Source: Candidatus Gastranaerophilales bacterium (GTDB lineage: Bacteria > Cyanobacteriota > Vampirovibrionia > Gastranaerophilales > Gastranaerophilaceae). From it: a stretch of 39,488 nt of DNA. The translations under genes were made by a program, and so were the position numbers. Shown one piece after another: positions 16,039 through 25,099 of the stretch; position 1 is the first letter of the stretch; each line of letters opens with the position of its first letter. The notes under the pieces were generated by a model. The model was not told where the DNA came from. It saw nothing but the letters and a program-made list of their open reading frames with translations, and ran no database searches. Where the stretch lies: NCBI GenBank assembly GCA_016280955.1, contig JAEEHV010000077.1, positions 1 to 39,488 of the forward strand, in the 5' to 3' direction.

Positions 16039-17514
16039 ATGTATAACAAGAAAATGCAATACGTAATAAAATCCGTTCAAACAGATGATAAGCAAGGATT
16101 GGAAGATTTGCTGAATCAAATGTCAGATGAAGGATGGGATTTATATACAATGCACGAAGTTGAGACAGAATCTTCGTACGATTTCAATTGCATTTTCATG
16201 CGTCAAAAACAGGAAGAAGAAAAAACTGATTTGGACGACATTGTTAACATTACCAGCTTCAAGTACCGTATGGAAAAAATGCTTGCTGCACCTTCAAGTC
16301 CGTATGCTTCATGCAAAGAGATTCAGCTGAAAATTTCAAATCAAAAAGAACGGATTAAAAAAATTAAATCACAGCTTGAAAGTGATAATCTTTCTCCTGA
16401 CGATAAAAACCAGTTAAACATTCAGATGTCTGACGAATTAAAGCAGCTCGAAAATTTAAAACAAACTCTTGTTAATGAAATTTCTCCGGACACAATGTTT
16501 GCTACTATTAAAGAAGAAAAATTTGTTGTTAATTTATCCGAAGAAATACTTGAAGTAATATCAATGGAAGCTAACGATAATCTTTTGGCTGAAACAGTTA
16601 AAATAAGGCAAAAACTTGCAGATACTCTCGGATATGTTATTCCACACATCAATTTTCATAACAGTGACGAACTGAATCAAAATGAATTCAGCATAAAAAT
16701 TCACGATATTGAACTTTTCAGAACAGTAGTTTTCCCCGGATATGTCGCATATTATAAAGACGAACTGAAGGGATACAAAATCACTGATGATGATATTGTT
16801 TTAACAGATGAAATAACCGGCAAAAAACTTATATGGATTCCTCAGCAAAAAGTTAAAAATTTCTGGCTGCACGGAATGACTGCCGTTCAGTACATAGGTA
16901 AAGCAATAGAGACTCTTGCTGTTGAAGAAGTTTCAGATATTATGGATTATAATGACATCAACAAGTATGTTGAAAAGGTTATGGAAACAAATTCATTCCT
17001 TGTAGATAATATTCTTCCTGACTTTATAACGGCTGCCGATTTAAAATATCTGTTAACTTGTCTGATAAGAGAACACGTTTCGGTTAAGAATATAGTATAT
17101 ATTTTCGAAAAAATTAATGATTATGCAAATGAACCCACCAAAGAAGATTTGCTTGATAAAGTAAGACTTGCTCTTTCCAAGCATATTATAAAAGATTTGG
17201 CAGAAAACGGAGAACTTAAAGTTATTGAATTTTCTGATGAAATACTTGAAAGTGTATATTCTTTCTTCGGCGGAGATAATGATGAAGATGATTCAATCAT
17301 AAGAATAGAAGCCAAAGATGTCGAAGATATAGGTAATCGTCTTGTTAAGTTTGCAAAATCAAAGAAAATTACCAAGCCTGTTGTCGTAGTACCAATGGAT
17401 ATAAGACACATGATATTTGTAATTCTGAGCGAATTTGTTCCCGACTTAACAGTTCTCGCTCACGAAGAACTTGTATCGGAATGCGACATTAAATTTATCG
17501 GAAAGGTTGAATAA
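16039..17514 (+). CDS. Soluble protein: DUF4177-like domain, coiled coil, FlhA/SctV cytoplasmic-domain-like C-terminus
   Basis: A 491-residue protein with no membrane helix. Residues 5-56 resemble DUF4177 (QYVIKSV...LLNQMSDEGWDLYTMH). Residues 93-146 are a likely coiled coil. Residues about 165-491 follow, block by block, the cytoplasmic domain of the FlhA/SctV (FHIPEP) export-gate family: LADTLGYVIPHINFHN (LGYVIP block), NEFSIKIHDIEL, KLIWIPQQ (where the family has LPAVWI), LIREHVSVKNIVYIFEKI (LLREGVSIRDL block), GELKVIEF and FVPDLTVLAHEEL (LP-LxVLSxxEI block). In true export gates this domain docks chaperone-substrate complexes but is fused to eight membrane helices, which are absent here. 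It follows bamA and ompH, with GGGG before the ATG, after a weak hairpin at 15992-16013. Role unknown. The C-domain call is by eye but repeated over several blocks. Confidence 0.8.
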   Translation: MYNKKMQYVIKSVQTDDKQGLEDLLNQMSDEGWDLYTMHEVETESSYDFNCIFMRQKQEEEKTDLDDIVNITSFKYRMEKMLAAPSSPYASCKEIQLKISNQKERIKKIKSQLESDNLSPDDKNQLNIQMSDELKQLENLKQTLVNEISPDTMFATIKEEKFVVNLSEEILEVISMEANDNLLAETVKIRQKLADTLGYVIPHINFHNSDELNQNEFSIKIHDIELFRTVVFPGYVAYYKDELKGYKITDDDIVLTDEITGKKLIWIPQQKVKNFWLHGMTAVQYIGKAIETLAVEEVSDIMDYNDINKYVEKVMETNSFLVDNILPDFITAADLKYLLTCLIREHVSVKNIVYIFEKINDYANEPTKEDLLDKVRLALSKHIIKDLAENGELKVIEFSDEILESVYSFFGGDNDEDDSIIRIEAKDVEDIGNRLVKFAKSKKITKPVVVVPMDIRHMIFVILSEFVPDLTVLAHEELVSECDIKFIGKVE

Positions 17515-17547
17515 CTTAACTAAAACCGTTCATTTTCAAAGCAGCAA

Positions 17548-18492
17548 TTACACATTACCTGTCGAACTATTTCTGTCATCTTCCAGTTGTTTAAGTTGTT
17601 TTGCATCAACTTTTTCGTCATCGGTTGAATAAGAGCTTATACGATTGTCCTCAATTTCAACATTAACGTCTGCATCAACCATCTCAAGTTCTTCTTTTGC
17701 GTATTCTTTAATTTTGCCATCCTCGTATTTTACGGCAACAGAATTATTAAGGAACTGTATAAAGCAAACTTTGCCCAATCCTGATGGTGTCATTACTGTA
17801 GATCCTACAGGCGGCATTCCCTTAGCTGCTTCTATATAACTTGAATATTCATAAGTAAGACAGCAGAGCAGTCTGCCGCAAGTCCCCGAAATTTTTGAAG
17901 GGGTAATCGGCATTCCCTGGTCTTTCGCAAGTTTTACATTTATTGACTCGAATTTTCTGAGATAAGATGAACAACAAAACGGCTTGCCGCAGATTCCGGT
18001 TCCGTCCATAATTGAAGATTCATCCCTGACACCTATATGACGGAGATCTATTCTCATTCGTTTAAAAACCTGTGTTAAATCTTTTAAAAGCTCACGAAAA
18101 TCTACACGTTCCGGAGCTGTATAATAAAAAGAAATTTTACGTCTGTCAAACGTAATACGACACTGAACCAGGTTCATTACGAGGTTATGTTTTTGTACAA
18201 GCTCCTTACATTTGAAAAATGATGTTACTTCTTCTTTTTTTAACTCCTCATATATCATCATATCTTCCTGTGTCATTAAACGCAGAAATTCAAATGGCTC
18301 GGCGGTTTTATCTGATTTTTCAAAGCAGGCTGAAATTTCTTTATTAACAAGAAAAGCTTTCATTACTTCTTCGCCCTTTTCAGTGCGGACAAGAACCAGC
18401 TTATCATTTATATCTTCCTGAATATCCTCCTGACCGTTTTGCACCAATGGGTGAATGGTATTTTTTAGATATTTAACCGCGTATTTTATCAT
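17548..18492 (-). CDS. ricT: PSP1 domain protein, RicT/YaaT family
   Basis: A 314-residue protein with the PSP1 C-terminal domain (about 75-225) and the six family cysteines: Cys168, Cys173, Cys174, Cys205, Cys210 and Cys211 (in GICGKPFCCSSYLRKF and GTCGRLLCCLTYEY). In Bacillus RicT joins RicA and RicF in an Fe-S-containing complex affecting mRNA maturation; partners have not been seen in this window. The C-terminal 40 residues are acidic and probably disordered. The start has AGGAAG upstream and lies within the end of gpsA (20-base overlap), so it is co-transcribed with it. The family assignment is firm, the function here is inference. Confidence 0.9.
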   Translation of the reverse strand: MIKYAVKYLKNTIHPLVQNGQEDIQEDINDKLVLVRTEKGEEVMKAFLVNKEISACFEKSDKTAEPFEFLRLMTQEDMMIYEELKKEEVTSFFKCKELVQKHNLVMNLVQCRITFDRRKISFYYTAPERVDFRELLKDLTQVFKRMRIDLRHIGVRDESSIMDGTGICGKPFCCSSYLRKFESINVKLAKDQGMPITPSKISGTCGRLLCCLTYEYSSYIEAAKGMPPVGSTVMTPSGLGKVCFIQFLNNSVAVKYEDGKIKEYAKEELEMVDADVNVEIEDNRISSYSTDDEKVDAKQLKQLEDDRNSSTGNV

Positions 18493-19486
18493 AACATTCT
18501 TCCTTTTTTAATTTTCTGTTCATAAGTTTTGACAAAACTTCCTGCGGAGTAATATCAGTGTATACAGCTTCATATATTGCACTTGATACCGGAACTTCAA
18601 GCCCAAGTTTTGCTGCAAGGTCGCAAACTGCTTTAGATGTTTTTACACCCTCAGCAACCGAGCCGAGTGTAGCTAATATATCATCAATTTTCTTACCCTG
18701 ACCAAGCATAGAACCGACAGTGTAATTCCTTGATAAAGGGCTGGAACAGGTTGCAATTAAGTCACCCATGCCGGAAAGTCCGTATAATGTAGAAGGATTG
18801 GCACCTAATTTAACCGAAAGACGAACTATTTCAGCCATTCCCCTCGTTAACAATGTTCCCATACAATTGTCTCCCAGATTCATTGAATGAGCAAATCCTG
18901 AGGCAATTGCTATTACGTTTTTAAGACTGCCGCCAAGTTCCACACCAATAACATCAGTATTTGTATATAGCCTGAACTTATTTGGCACATTAAGAGTCTT
19001 CTGAACAAACTCTGCAACTTCAATATCCTCACAAGCAACGGAAGCAGCTGTCGGCTTTCCTGCAAGTACTTCTTTAGCAAGTGTAGGACCGGATAAAATA
19101 ACAACCTTTTGGTTTGGCAGAACATCTTTTATAACTTCTGACATTCTCATAAGTGAATTTAACTCCAAACCCTTAGATGCGTTTACAAGCGGAGTATTCG
19201 GATTAATTCCGGCTTCTTTCAACTGCTCGCATACAGGTCTTACTCCGCCTGTTGCAACAACAGAAAGTATTATATCGGCACCGCTTATTGCGGATTTAAG
19301 ATTTGACGTAAACACAACTTTATTATCCAGCTGAACTTCTAAAGGTTTTGAGCAGTGTTTATTATTAACCAAATCTTCATTCAAATCACACTCTCTGCCC
19401 CAAACAGTTATTTCATCAAAATTATCATTCATTAACCAAGCTAATGTTAATCCCCAACACCCCGGTCCAAGTACAGTTAATTTCAT
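18473..19486 (-). CDS. gpsA: NAD(P)-dependent glycerol-3-phosphate dehydrogenase GpsA
   Basis: A 337-residue cytosolic enzyme reducing dihydroxyacetone phosphate to glycerol-3-phosphate for phospholipid synthesis. It has the Rossmann start VLGPGCWGLTLAWL, SKGLELN, LSGPTLAKEV, and the catalytic GGSLKNVIAIASGF and GLSGMGDLIATC segments. The family usually has WGTALA; here the T is an L, a conservative exception. AGGAGAGG precedes the ATG. The end overlaps the next gene (ricT) by 20 bases. Confidence 0.96.
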   Translation of the reverse strand: MKLTVLGPGCWGLTLAWLMNDNFDEITVWGRECDLNEDLVNNKHCSKPLEVQLDNKVVFTSNLKSAISGADIILSVVATGGVRPVCEQLKEAGINPNTPLVNASKGLELNSLMRMSEVIKDVLPNQKVVILSGPTLAKEVLAGKPTAASVACEDIEVAEFVQKTLNVPNKFRLYTNTDVIGVELGGSLKNVIAIASGFAHSMNLGDNCMGTLLTRGMAEIVRLSVKLGANPSTLYGLSGMGDLIATCSSPLSRNYTVGSMLGQGKKIDDILATLGSVAEGVKTSKAVCDLAAKLGLEVPVSSAIYEAVYTDITPQEVLSKLMNRKLKKEECYDKIRG

Positions 19487-19570
19487 ATTTTAACCTCTCC
19501 TAAAAAACTCAATCGATAACATAATTATACAATAAAAGACGCATTATTGTAAATTATTGTTAAATAAAAG

Positions 19571-19602
19571 GGCAATTATTTAACAATAAAATACTTTATA
19601 TA
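19571..19602 (+). promoter_or_regulatory. Bipartite promoter-like motif, copy 3
   Basis: GGCAATT, 14 bases, TACTTTATATA, after an A run. It lies 30 bases before the ATG of the double-hydrolase gene at 19633. Same spacing as the other four copies. Confidence 0.8.
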
Positions 19603-19632
19603 TATAAGGGATATTATACACAGGGAAATATT

Positions 19633-22338
19633 ATGGCAGTACAAAAAGCCGATAACACAAAGCGGACTGTTGTACCTAAAAAAACAACAGCAGTCAAAAA
19701 AGCACCGCATAAAAAATCAAAAGTAGAAATCAAATTTGCGACAAAGCCTGCGGAATCAAATAAGCCGCAAGCTGCTAAAGAATTAAGCATTGACTGCAAA
19801 AGTATTATTAACAGCATTACAGGTAAAGACAACTTAACCAAAGGGGTTGATTTAAATACTTATCCTGAAGTTTTGGTTAAAGATTTTAAGACTATGGTTA
19901 AAAAATCGCATCAGCATCTTTTGGGCTTAATTAAATTATACGAAGGCGATTCAGAGAATAATTATGAGGGGAAAGTCGGAAAAACATACAACGACAAGTA
20001 CGGCAAAAAGACAAAAGGTTTTGGGTGTACAAAAACACTTGTTAAAATGAACACACAAGAAGATGCTTATTTACAGTTGGAAAAAGATTTAAAAGAAGCT
20101 GCGGAAACTGCAAAAAATAAAATTAATAACAGGCTAGGAAAAGGAACATTTGAGAAACTTAAACTTTCAATAAAAGAAGCACTTATTGACTTGAGTTTTA
20201 ATAAAGGACCTGACAAAGTTGTAAAGCCTGAATTACTTAATGCAATAAAAAGAAATGATTATTCTGCCATTGTTGCAAATCTTTATTATGTCCATTCCGG
20301 AGAAAAGAAAAACGGTACGGAAGAAGATCCCGGATTATACAGAAGAAGCCTTAGCAGAATGATTCTTGCTACAAGAGATTTAACGGGAAAAGAAAAAACG
20401 GAAGCACAGGCTGAGATTGATAAATTTTACGAAAAAGCGAAAAGATGCTTTAAGAAAAATAATAAGCCCTCAACAGACCTTGATACAATTTATAATTATT
20501 ACAAAACCGGAAAATTTGAGGAAGTTAAACAAAACAATAACAGTAACAACAGTATAAAAATGACAATCGGCGATGTATTTAAAAGCAAGGGCGGATGGTC
20601 AATTGCAAGAGCCGCTTATCAGGCACAAGATACGAGCAAAATGTCATTCAAAGAATACTATGAACTATTCCTCAAAATTAACTCGAAAGACAATCTTGAT
20701 AATATAAGAGTTAATGGCGAGATAAACATTCCTGTTATTGATTCTAAAGGCACAGACAGCACAAAACTGATAGAAAACATTAACAAAATAGCAGAAAAAG
20801 ATTCTGTTAATAATAAAAAAACAGAAATAACCGAAACAGAAACAAAAACAGAAAACAAGGAATCGGGATTCTTAACACGCATCGGCCGCTGGTTCAAAAA
20901 CAAGTTGAAATCATTCGGCAGATGGGTAAAAGGTATTTTTACCCCGGATAAAGAAGCTTCCGGGATAGCCGGTTCAGAGGCTTTTCAAAAAGTAATAAAG
21001 GACGGTAATGCAAAAGAGATTGGTGAATTTACACTATACACTTTAGATTACACAGTCAAGAAAGGTGAAACCGTCTACGGAATATCAAAAGAATATGATA
21101 CGTCACAAGATTTGATAAAAGATGATAATAATTTAGAGGACATTGCTAAAATTAATGAAAATCAGGTTTTAAAAATCCAAAAACTCGGATATAAAATAAA
21201 AGACAAAGAAACTTTATCAAGCATTTCGCAAAAATTCGGTCTGACTTTAGAAATTCTAAAAGATATCAACGGAATTGAAGATGCTGACAGTGTAAAAGAA
21301 GGACAAACTTTAGAAATACCCGGCTTTAGTTATACGGTCAAACCGGGTGACACACTTACGCAAATTGCAAAAAAAGTAGGTGTTACAGTAAAACACCTCA
21401 GAGCCATTAACGGACTGGATACAGATATTATTCACCCCGGTGATCAAATAATTGTAATCTTCAATAACGCAGATTATGCTGTTCCTGACAGTCAGAAAAA
21501 AGTAACCGTAGATAAAGTAACAAAAACCGTAACAGAAACAATTGATATGACATCCCGTGTTAAAGGAATTAAAGGCAGACCGCTGCTGGCAACAAAACAA
21601 CGTGAAAACGGTAAAGTTGTTCCAACAAGAAAAGAATTTTCTTTAACTCCGGAACAAAAGAAAAAGGCAAAACACCCTCTGCCTCTGGACGGAAAAACGA
21701 TTATAGTAAACGCAGGGCACGGGTATTCTGAAGCACCCAATCCTGATGTAGGAGCATTGTCACTTGGTCGTGACGGAGTTGAGGACGAATGGATTTGCAA
21801 CCACGATAATGCATTAAAATTAAAAGATAAACTTGTCGCACAAGGTGCAAAAGTAATATATATACAAGGTGCTGTTAACGCAGCCGCTGCAGAAATAGAA
21901 AAAGCAAGAAATAAAGCAGACTTGTTTATATCTGTACATGTAAATGCTCACAAAGGAAATACACAAGACAGAACTCAAATATACTACACATCAAGCAAAC
22001 ACAGAGCAGGAACTTCTGTTAATAAAAAGAGCAAACAGCTTGCACAAATAATGGAAAAGAATTTTGATAACTGGATTCCTAAGCACGAAAAAATAAGTAA
22101 CGGTGATAAATTTGTATTTCAGGGAAAACAGGATTATGCTCAGACAAAATCCGAAGGGCTGCTTGTATGTAATACTGCAGAGGCAAAACATAATGCACCC
22201 AGTGTTCTTTGGGAAGTAGCATTTATGGGTTCTCATAAGGGAAGGTTGCGACTTAAAGATGAAAATCTTATGAATAACTACGCAAGCATTATGTCACAGT
22301 CCGTCGTCGAGTACTTTAAGCAGCAGAAAAAATCATAA
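19633..22338 (+). CDS. Leaderless lysozyme-like plus LysM plus N-acetylmuramoyl-L-alanine amidase
   Basis: A 901-residue multi-domain protein. Residues 1-50 are a Lys/Pro/Ala-rich tail, not a signal peptide. Residues about 85-260 look like a GH24/T4-type lysozyme (catalytic Glu104 in LYEGD, KTKGFGCT, then ALIDLSFNKGPDKV). About 305-368 is a LysM-like divergent repeat. Residues 411-438 form a cationic amphipathic helix rich in Trp, Phe, Arg and Lys. LysM repeats follow at about 468-515, 517-563 and 565-610. Residues 685-896 are an amidase_3 zinc amidase (His696 in NAGHG, Glu717 or Glu719, His769 in SVHVNA, Glu861 in LWEVAFM). It would cut both glycan strands and stem peptides. The ribosome binding site is weak. 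Motif copy 3 is its promoter candidate. The lack of a secretion signal is odd for a wall hydrolase. Confidence 0.88.
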   Translation: MAVQKADNTKRTVVPKKTTAVKKAPHKKSKVEIKFATKPAESNKPQAAKELSIDCKSIINSITGKDNLTKGVDLNTYPEVLVKDFKTMVKKSHQHLLGLIKLYEGDSENNYEGKVGKTYNDKYGKKTKGFGCTKTLVKMNTQEDAYLQLEKDLKEAAETAKNKINNRLGKGTFEKLKLSIKEALIDLSFNKGPDKVVKPELLNAIKRNDYSAIVANLYYVHSGEKKNGTEEDPGLYRRSLSRMILATRDLTGKEKTEAQAEIDKFYEKAKRCFKKNNKPSTDLDTIYNYYKTGKFEEVKQNNNSNNSIKMTIGDVFKSKGGWSIARAAYQAQDTSKMSFKEYYELFLKINSKDNLDNIRVNGEINIPVIDSKGTDSTKLIENINKIAEKDSVNNKKTEITETETKTENKESGFLTRIGRWFKNKLKSFGRWVKGIFTPDKEASGIAGSEAFQKVIKDGNAKEIGEFTLYTLDYTVKKGETVYGISKEYDTSQDLIKDDNNLEDIAKINENQVLKIQKLGYKIKDKETLSSISQKFGLTLEILKDINGIEDADSVKEGQTLEIPGFSYTVKPGDTLTQIAKKVGVTVKHLRAINGLDTDIIHPGDQIIVIFNNADYAVPDSQKKVTVDKVTKTVTETIDMTSRVKGIKGRPLLATKQRENGKVVPTRKEFSLTPEQKKKAKHPLPLDGKTIIVNAGHGYSEAPNPDVGALSLGRDGVEDEWICNHDNALKLKDKLVAQGAKVIYIQGAVNAAAAEIEKARNKADLFISVHVNAHKGNTQDRTQIYYTSSKHRAGTSVNKKSKQLAQIMEKNFDNWIPKHEKISNGDKFVFQGKQDYAQTKSEGLLVCNTAEAKHNAPSVLWEVAFMGSHKGRLRLKDENLMNNYASIMSQSVVEYFKQQKKS

Positions 22339-22339
22339 A

Positions 22340-23233
22340 TTATACGGGCATTAAGCTTTTAAGAGTTCTTCTTAAAACACCGCAATTTTTTCTGAGCGCT
22401 TCATTTGCCTCGTCCTTAGAGAGTTTGCATTTTAACATTGTAATTGCTGTTTTGACCTTCCAATCACAATTCATTAATGTCTCTAAAGCTAAAGAAGCCT
22501 GAACTCCTGCAATTTCTGATACTATTCTTATTGCTCTGTCTTTTAATTTTTCGTTTGTAGGCATCAGGTCTATCATAAAGTTTTCATAAGTTTTCCCAAT
22601 TTTAATCATAGCGCCTGTTGTGAGCATATTAAGCACCATTTTTTGTGCAGTTCCGGCTTTCATACGACTTGAACCGGCAATAACCTCAGGTCCTACTTCT
22701 ACACAAATACCGTGACCTGCTTCTTCAAGAATTGCGGCTTCATGGTTACAGGTTAAAGCTATTGTTTTACACCCCAATTCTTCAGCACGTTCAAGGACAC
22801 CAAGTAAATATTTCGGATTTCCGCTTGCGGATATTGCTACACAGACATCATCTTTTGTAAGAATTTCCGCATCTTTTCTGCCAAGTTCAAAATTATCTTC
22901 TGCTCCTTCTACTGCAAGTTTGAATGCTTTTTCACCACCTGCCATAATTCCCTGTACCATATCCGGTGAAACACCAAATGTAGGCGGACATTCTGATGCA
23001 TCTAATATTCCGAGTCTGCCTGACGTTCCGGCTCCGTAATAATACAGTCTGCCACCCTTTAAAAACTGCTTTGCTATAATATCAACAGCTTTTGCAATAT
23101 TTGGAGTTTCATCTTCTATCGCAAGTGCTACAAGTTTGTCTTCTTCATTAATTTTTCTCACAATATCAATCGTTGAAAGCAAATCAATGTTCTTTGTGTT
23201 TTCATTCCTGTACTCTGTAATAATTTCACTCAT
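22340..23233 (-). CDS. murQ: N-acetylmuramic acid 6-phosphate etherase MurQ
   Basis: A 297-residue SIS-domain lyase that splits the lactyl ether of N-acetylmuramic acid 6-phosphate, recycling cell-wall sugar to GlcNAc-6-phosphate. Family segments: TEYRNENTKNIDLLSTIDIVRKINEED at the start, GAGTSGRLGILDASECPPTFG, ISASGNPKYLLG and SSRMKAGTAQKMVLNM. The start at 23233 is supported by GAAAGGAG seven bases upstream. The frame stays open 38 more codons to 23347, and that extension (with SFYG inside it) lacks a ribosome binding site; it may be leader or a real N-terminal tail. It lies next to a wall-hydrolase gene but on the opposite strand. Confidence 0.94.
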   Translation of the reverse strand: MSEIITEYRNENTKNIDLLSTIDIVRKINEEDKLVALAIEDETPNIAKAVDIIAKQFLKGGRLYYYGAGTSGRLGILDASECPPTFGVSPDMVQGIMAGGEKAFKLAVEGAEDNFELGRKDAEILTKDDVCVAISASGNPKYLLGVLERAEELGCKTIALTCNHEAAILEEAGHGICVEVGPEVIAGSSRMKAGTAQKMVLNMLTTGAMIKIGKTYENFMIDLMPTNEKLKDRAIRIVSEIAGVQASLALETLMNCDWKVKTAITMLKCKLSKDEANEALRKNCGVLRRTLKSLMPV

Positions 23234-23349
23234 AGATGCACTCCTTTCGGGTTTTGGCTTATTATTCCTTTGAACTTTAGCTGCCCCATAAAAAGACCTG
23301 TTTACAATATACTGATTTTTATAACCTAAAATAGGACTTACTAACATTT

Positions 23350-23814
23350 TTAATTAATTTTGCCGATAAGACTAACCATCTCAATTGCCGATTTAGCGGC
23401 ATCAGAACCTTTATTGCCTGACTTCGTACCGGCTCTTTCAATAGCCTGTTCAATGTTATCGGTCGTTAACACACCAAATATAACAGGAATACCTGTTTCA
23501 AGACCAACGGAAGCAACACCTTTGGAAACTTCCGCACACACATAATCATAATGAGAAGTTGAACCTTTGATTACTGCACCTAAGGTAATTATTGCAGCAT
23601 ATTTAGAAGTTTTTGCACATTTTTTTGCTATTAAAGGTATCTCAAAAGCACCGGGGCACCATACAATGTCAATATTGCTTTCGCTGACACCGTGACGTTT
23701 TAATTCATCTAATGCACCGGAAAGAAGTTTATTTGTAATAAACTCATTAAACCTTGATACTACAATACAAAATTTTTCATTTGTGACAGTCAGTAAACCT
23801 TCAATAATACTCAA
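23350..23814 (-). CDS. ribH: 6,7-dimethyl-8-ribityllumazine synthase RibH
   Basis: A 154-residue enzyme of riboflavin synthesis joining 5-amino-6-ribitylaminouracil with dihydroxybutanone phosphate. Conserved segments: [34 protein letters not shown] and [16 protein letters not shown]. The start is TTG at 23814, chosen because GAAGGAG stands eight bases upstream and the length then matches the family; longer frames would overlap the -10 box TATAAT at 23848-23843. No other riboflavin gene is near, so it is a single-gene unit, apart from the following murQ, which may share the transcript. Confidence 0.95.
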   Translation of the reverse strand: MSIIEGLLTVTNEKFCIVVSRFNEFITNKLLSGALDELKRHGVSESNIDIVWCPGAFEIPLIAKKCAKTSKYAAIITLGAVIKGSTSHYDYVCAEVSKGVASVGLETGIPVIFGVLTTDNIEQAIERAGTKSGNKGSDAAKSAIEMVSLIGKIN

Positions 23815-23996
23815 TTTGTTAACTCCTTCATCTAACATTATTATTATACAACAAGAATTTCTGAAAATCTCCAATCATTAAGAGTTATTTACAATTAATT
23901 TATCAATGTTATGAAACAGACGTATCTTCCCGATACTTTACCGCAATATATTTTTATGATAATCTGATTCCGTAGAATATTGAGAGGAATAAGATT

Positions 23997-25094
23997 ATGC
24001 TTAGAGCCGGAATCGTAGGACTTCCAAATGTCGGAAAATCAACTTTATTTAATGCACTGACTGCAACAAAAAATGCACAGAGTGCAAACTATCCGTTTTG
24101 TACAATTGAACCGAACGTAGGGGTTGTAACCGTTCCTGACGAAAGGCTCAAAATACTTGCTGAAATGTGCAAGTCAAAAGAGATTATTCCTACAGTTATT
24201 GAATTTGTTGATATTGCCGGACTTGTAAAAGGTGCAAGCAACGGAGAAGGACTTGGCAACCAGTTTTTACATAACATAAGAGAAGTAGATGCAATAATTC
24301 AGGTAGTCAGATGTTTTGATGATGAAAATACAATTCACGTTGAAGGAAAAGTTGATCCTATATCCGACATTGAAACAATTAACACAGAACTGGCCCTTGC
24401 AGACATAGCCTCTATAGAAAGACGTCTTGCCAGAATCTCAAAACAGGCTAAAGGCGGAGATAAAGAAGCGGTTATTGAAAATAATGCTCTTATAAAGCTT
24501 AATGAACTGCTTCAGGAAGGACATTTTATAAACCTGAAAGAACATTTTAACGAAGATGAAATTGAAGTTATAAAACCACTCAATTTAATGTCAGTGAAAC
24601 CTGTTATTTATTGTGCAAATGTTTCGGAATTTGATTTAAAAGACGGAAATGATTATACAAAACGTGTTGAAGAATATGCAAATAAATACGGTGCTGAAAC
24701 AGTTATAATTTGTGCAAGAATAGAAGAAGAACTTGTAGAACTCGGTGAAGAAGGAGCAAAAGAATATCTTGCAGAGCTTGGTATTACAGACAGCGGAATA
24801 GATAAAATGATTAAGTCCGTATATTCACTATTAAACCTTATTACTTTTATAACAGCAGGCGAAAAAGAAACACGTGCATGGACTTGTGCAAATGGCACAA
24901 AGGCTCCGCAAGCAGCCGGTGTAATTCATACTGACTTTGAAAAAGGTTTCATAAGAGCTGAGGTTACGAGCTACAAAGATTTTGTTGAAAACGGTTCATA
25001 CACGGCTTGCAAAGATAAAGGTGTTACACGTCTTGAAGGCAAAGACTATATTGTACAGGATGGTGACATTGTACACTTCCGTTTTGCCGTTTAA
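23997..25094 (+). CDS. ychF: Ribosome-binding ATPase YchF (Obg family)
   Basis: A 365-residue protein with P-loop GLPNVGKST (8-16), effector loop NYPFCTIEPN, DIAGLVKGAS (the DxxG motif) and a C-terminal TGS domain containing DFEKGFIRAEV and YIVQDGDIVHFRF. The usual NKxD GTP motif is replaced by NVSE in YCANVSEFD, which is why YchF prefers ATP. It associates with ribosomes and stress responses. GAGAGG stands before the ATG. The gene ends six bases before the converging TPR gene. Confidence 0.96.
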   Translation: MLRAGIVGLPNVGKSTLFNALTATKNAQSANYPFCTIEPNVGVVTVPDERLKILAEMCKSKEIIPTVIEFVDIAGLVKGASNGEGLGNQFLHNIREVDAIIQVVRCFDDENTIHVEGKVDPISDIETINTELALADIASIERRLARISKQAKGGDKEAVIENNALIKLNELLQEGHFINLKEHFNEDEIEVIKPLNLMSVKPVIYCANVSEFDLKDGNDYTKRVEEYANKYGAETVIICARIEEELVELGEEGAKEYLAELGITDSGIDKMIKSVYSLLNLITFITAGEKETRAWTCANGTKAPQAAGVIHTDFEKGFIRAEVTSYKDFVENGSYTACKDKGVTRLEGKDYIVQDGDIVHFRFAV

Positions 25095-25099
25095 TCATT

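Noticed and set aside
19633-22338. The double hydrolase as evidence for a prophage
   Set aside because: No capsid, tail, terminase or integrase genes around it; neighbours are housekeeping genes and the promoter is shared with non-phage genes.
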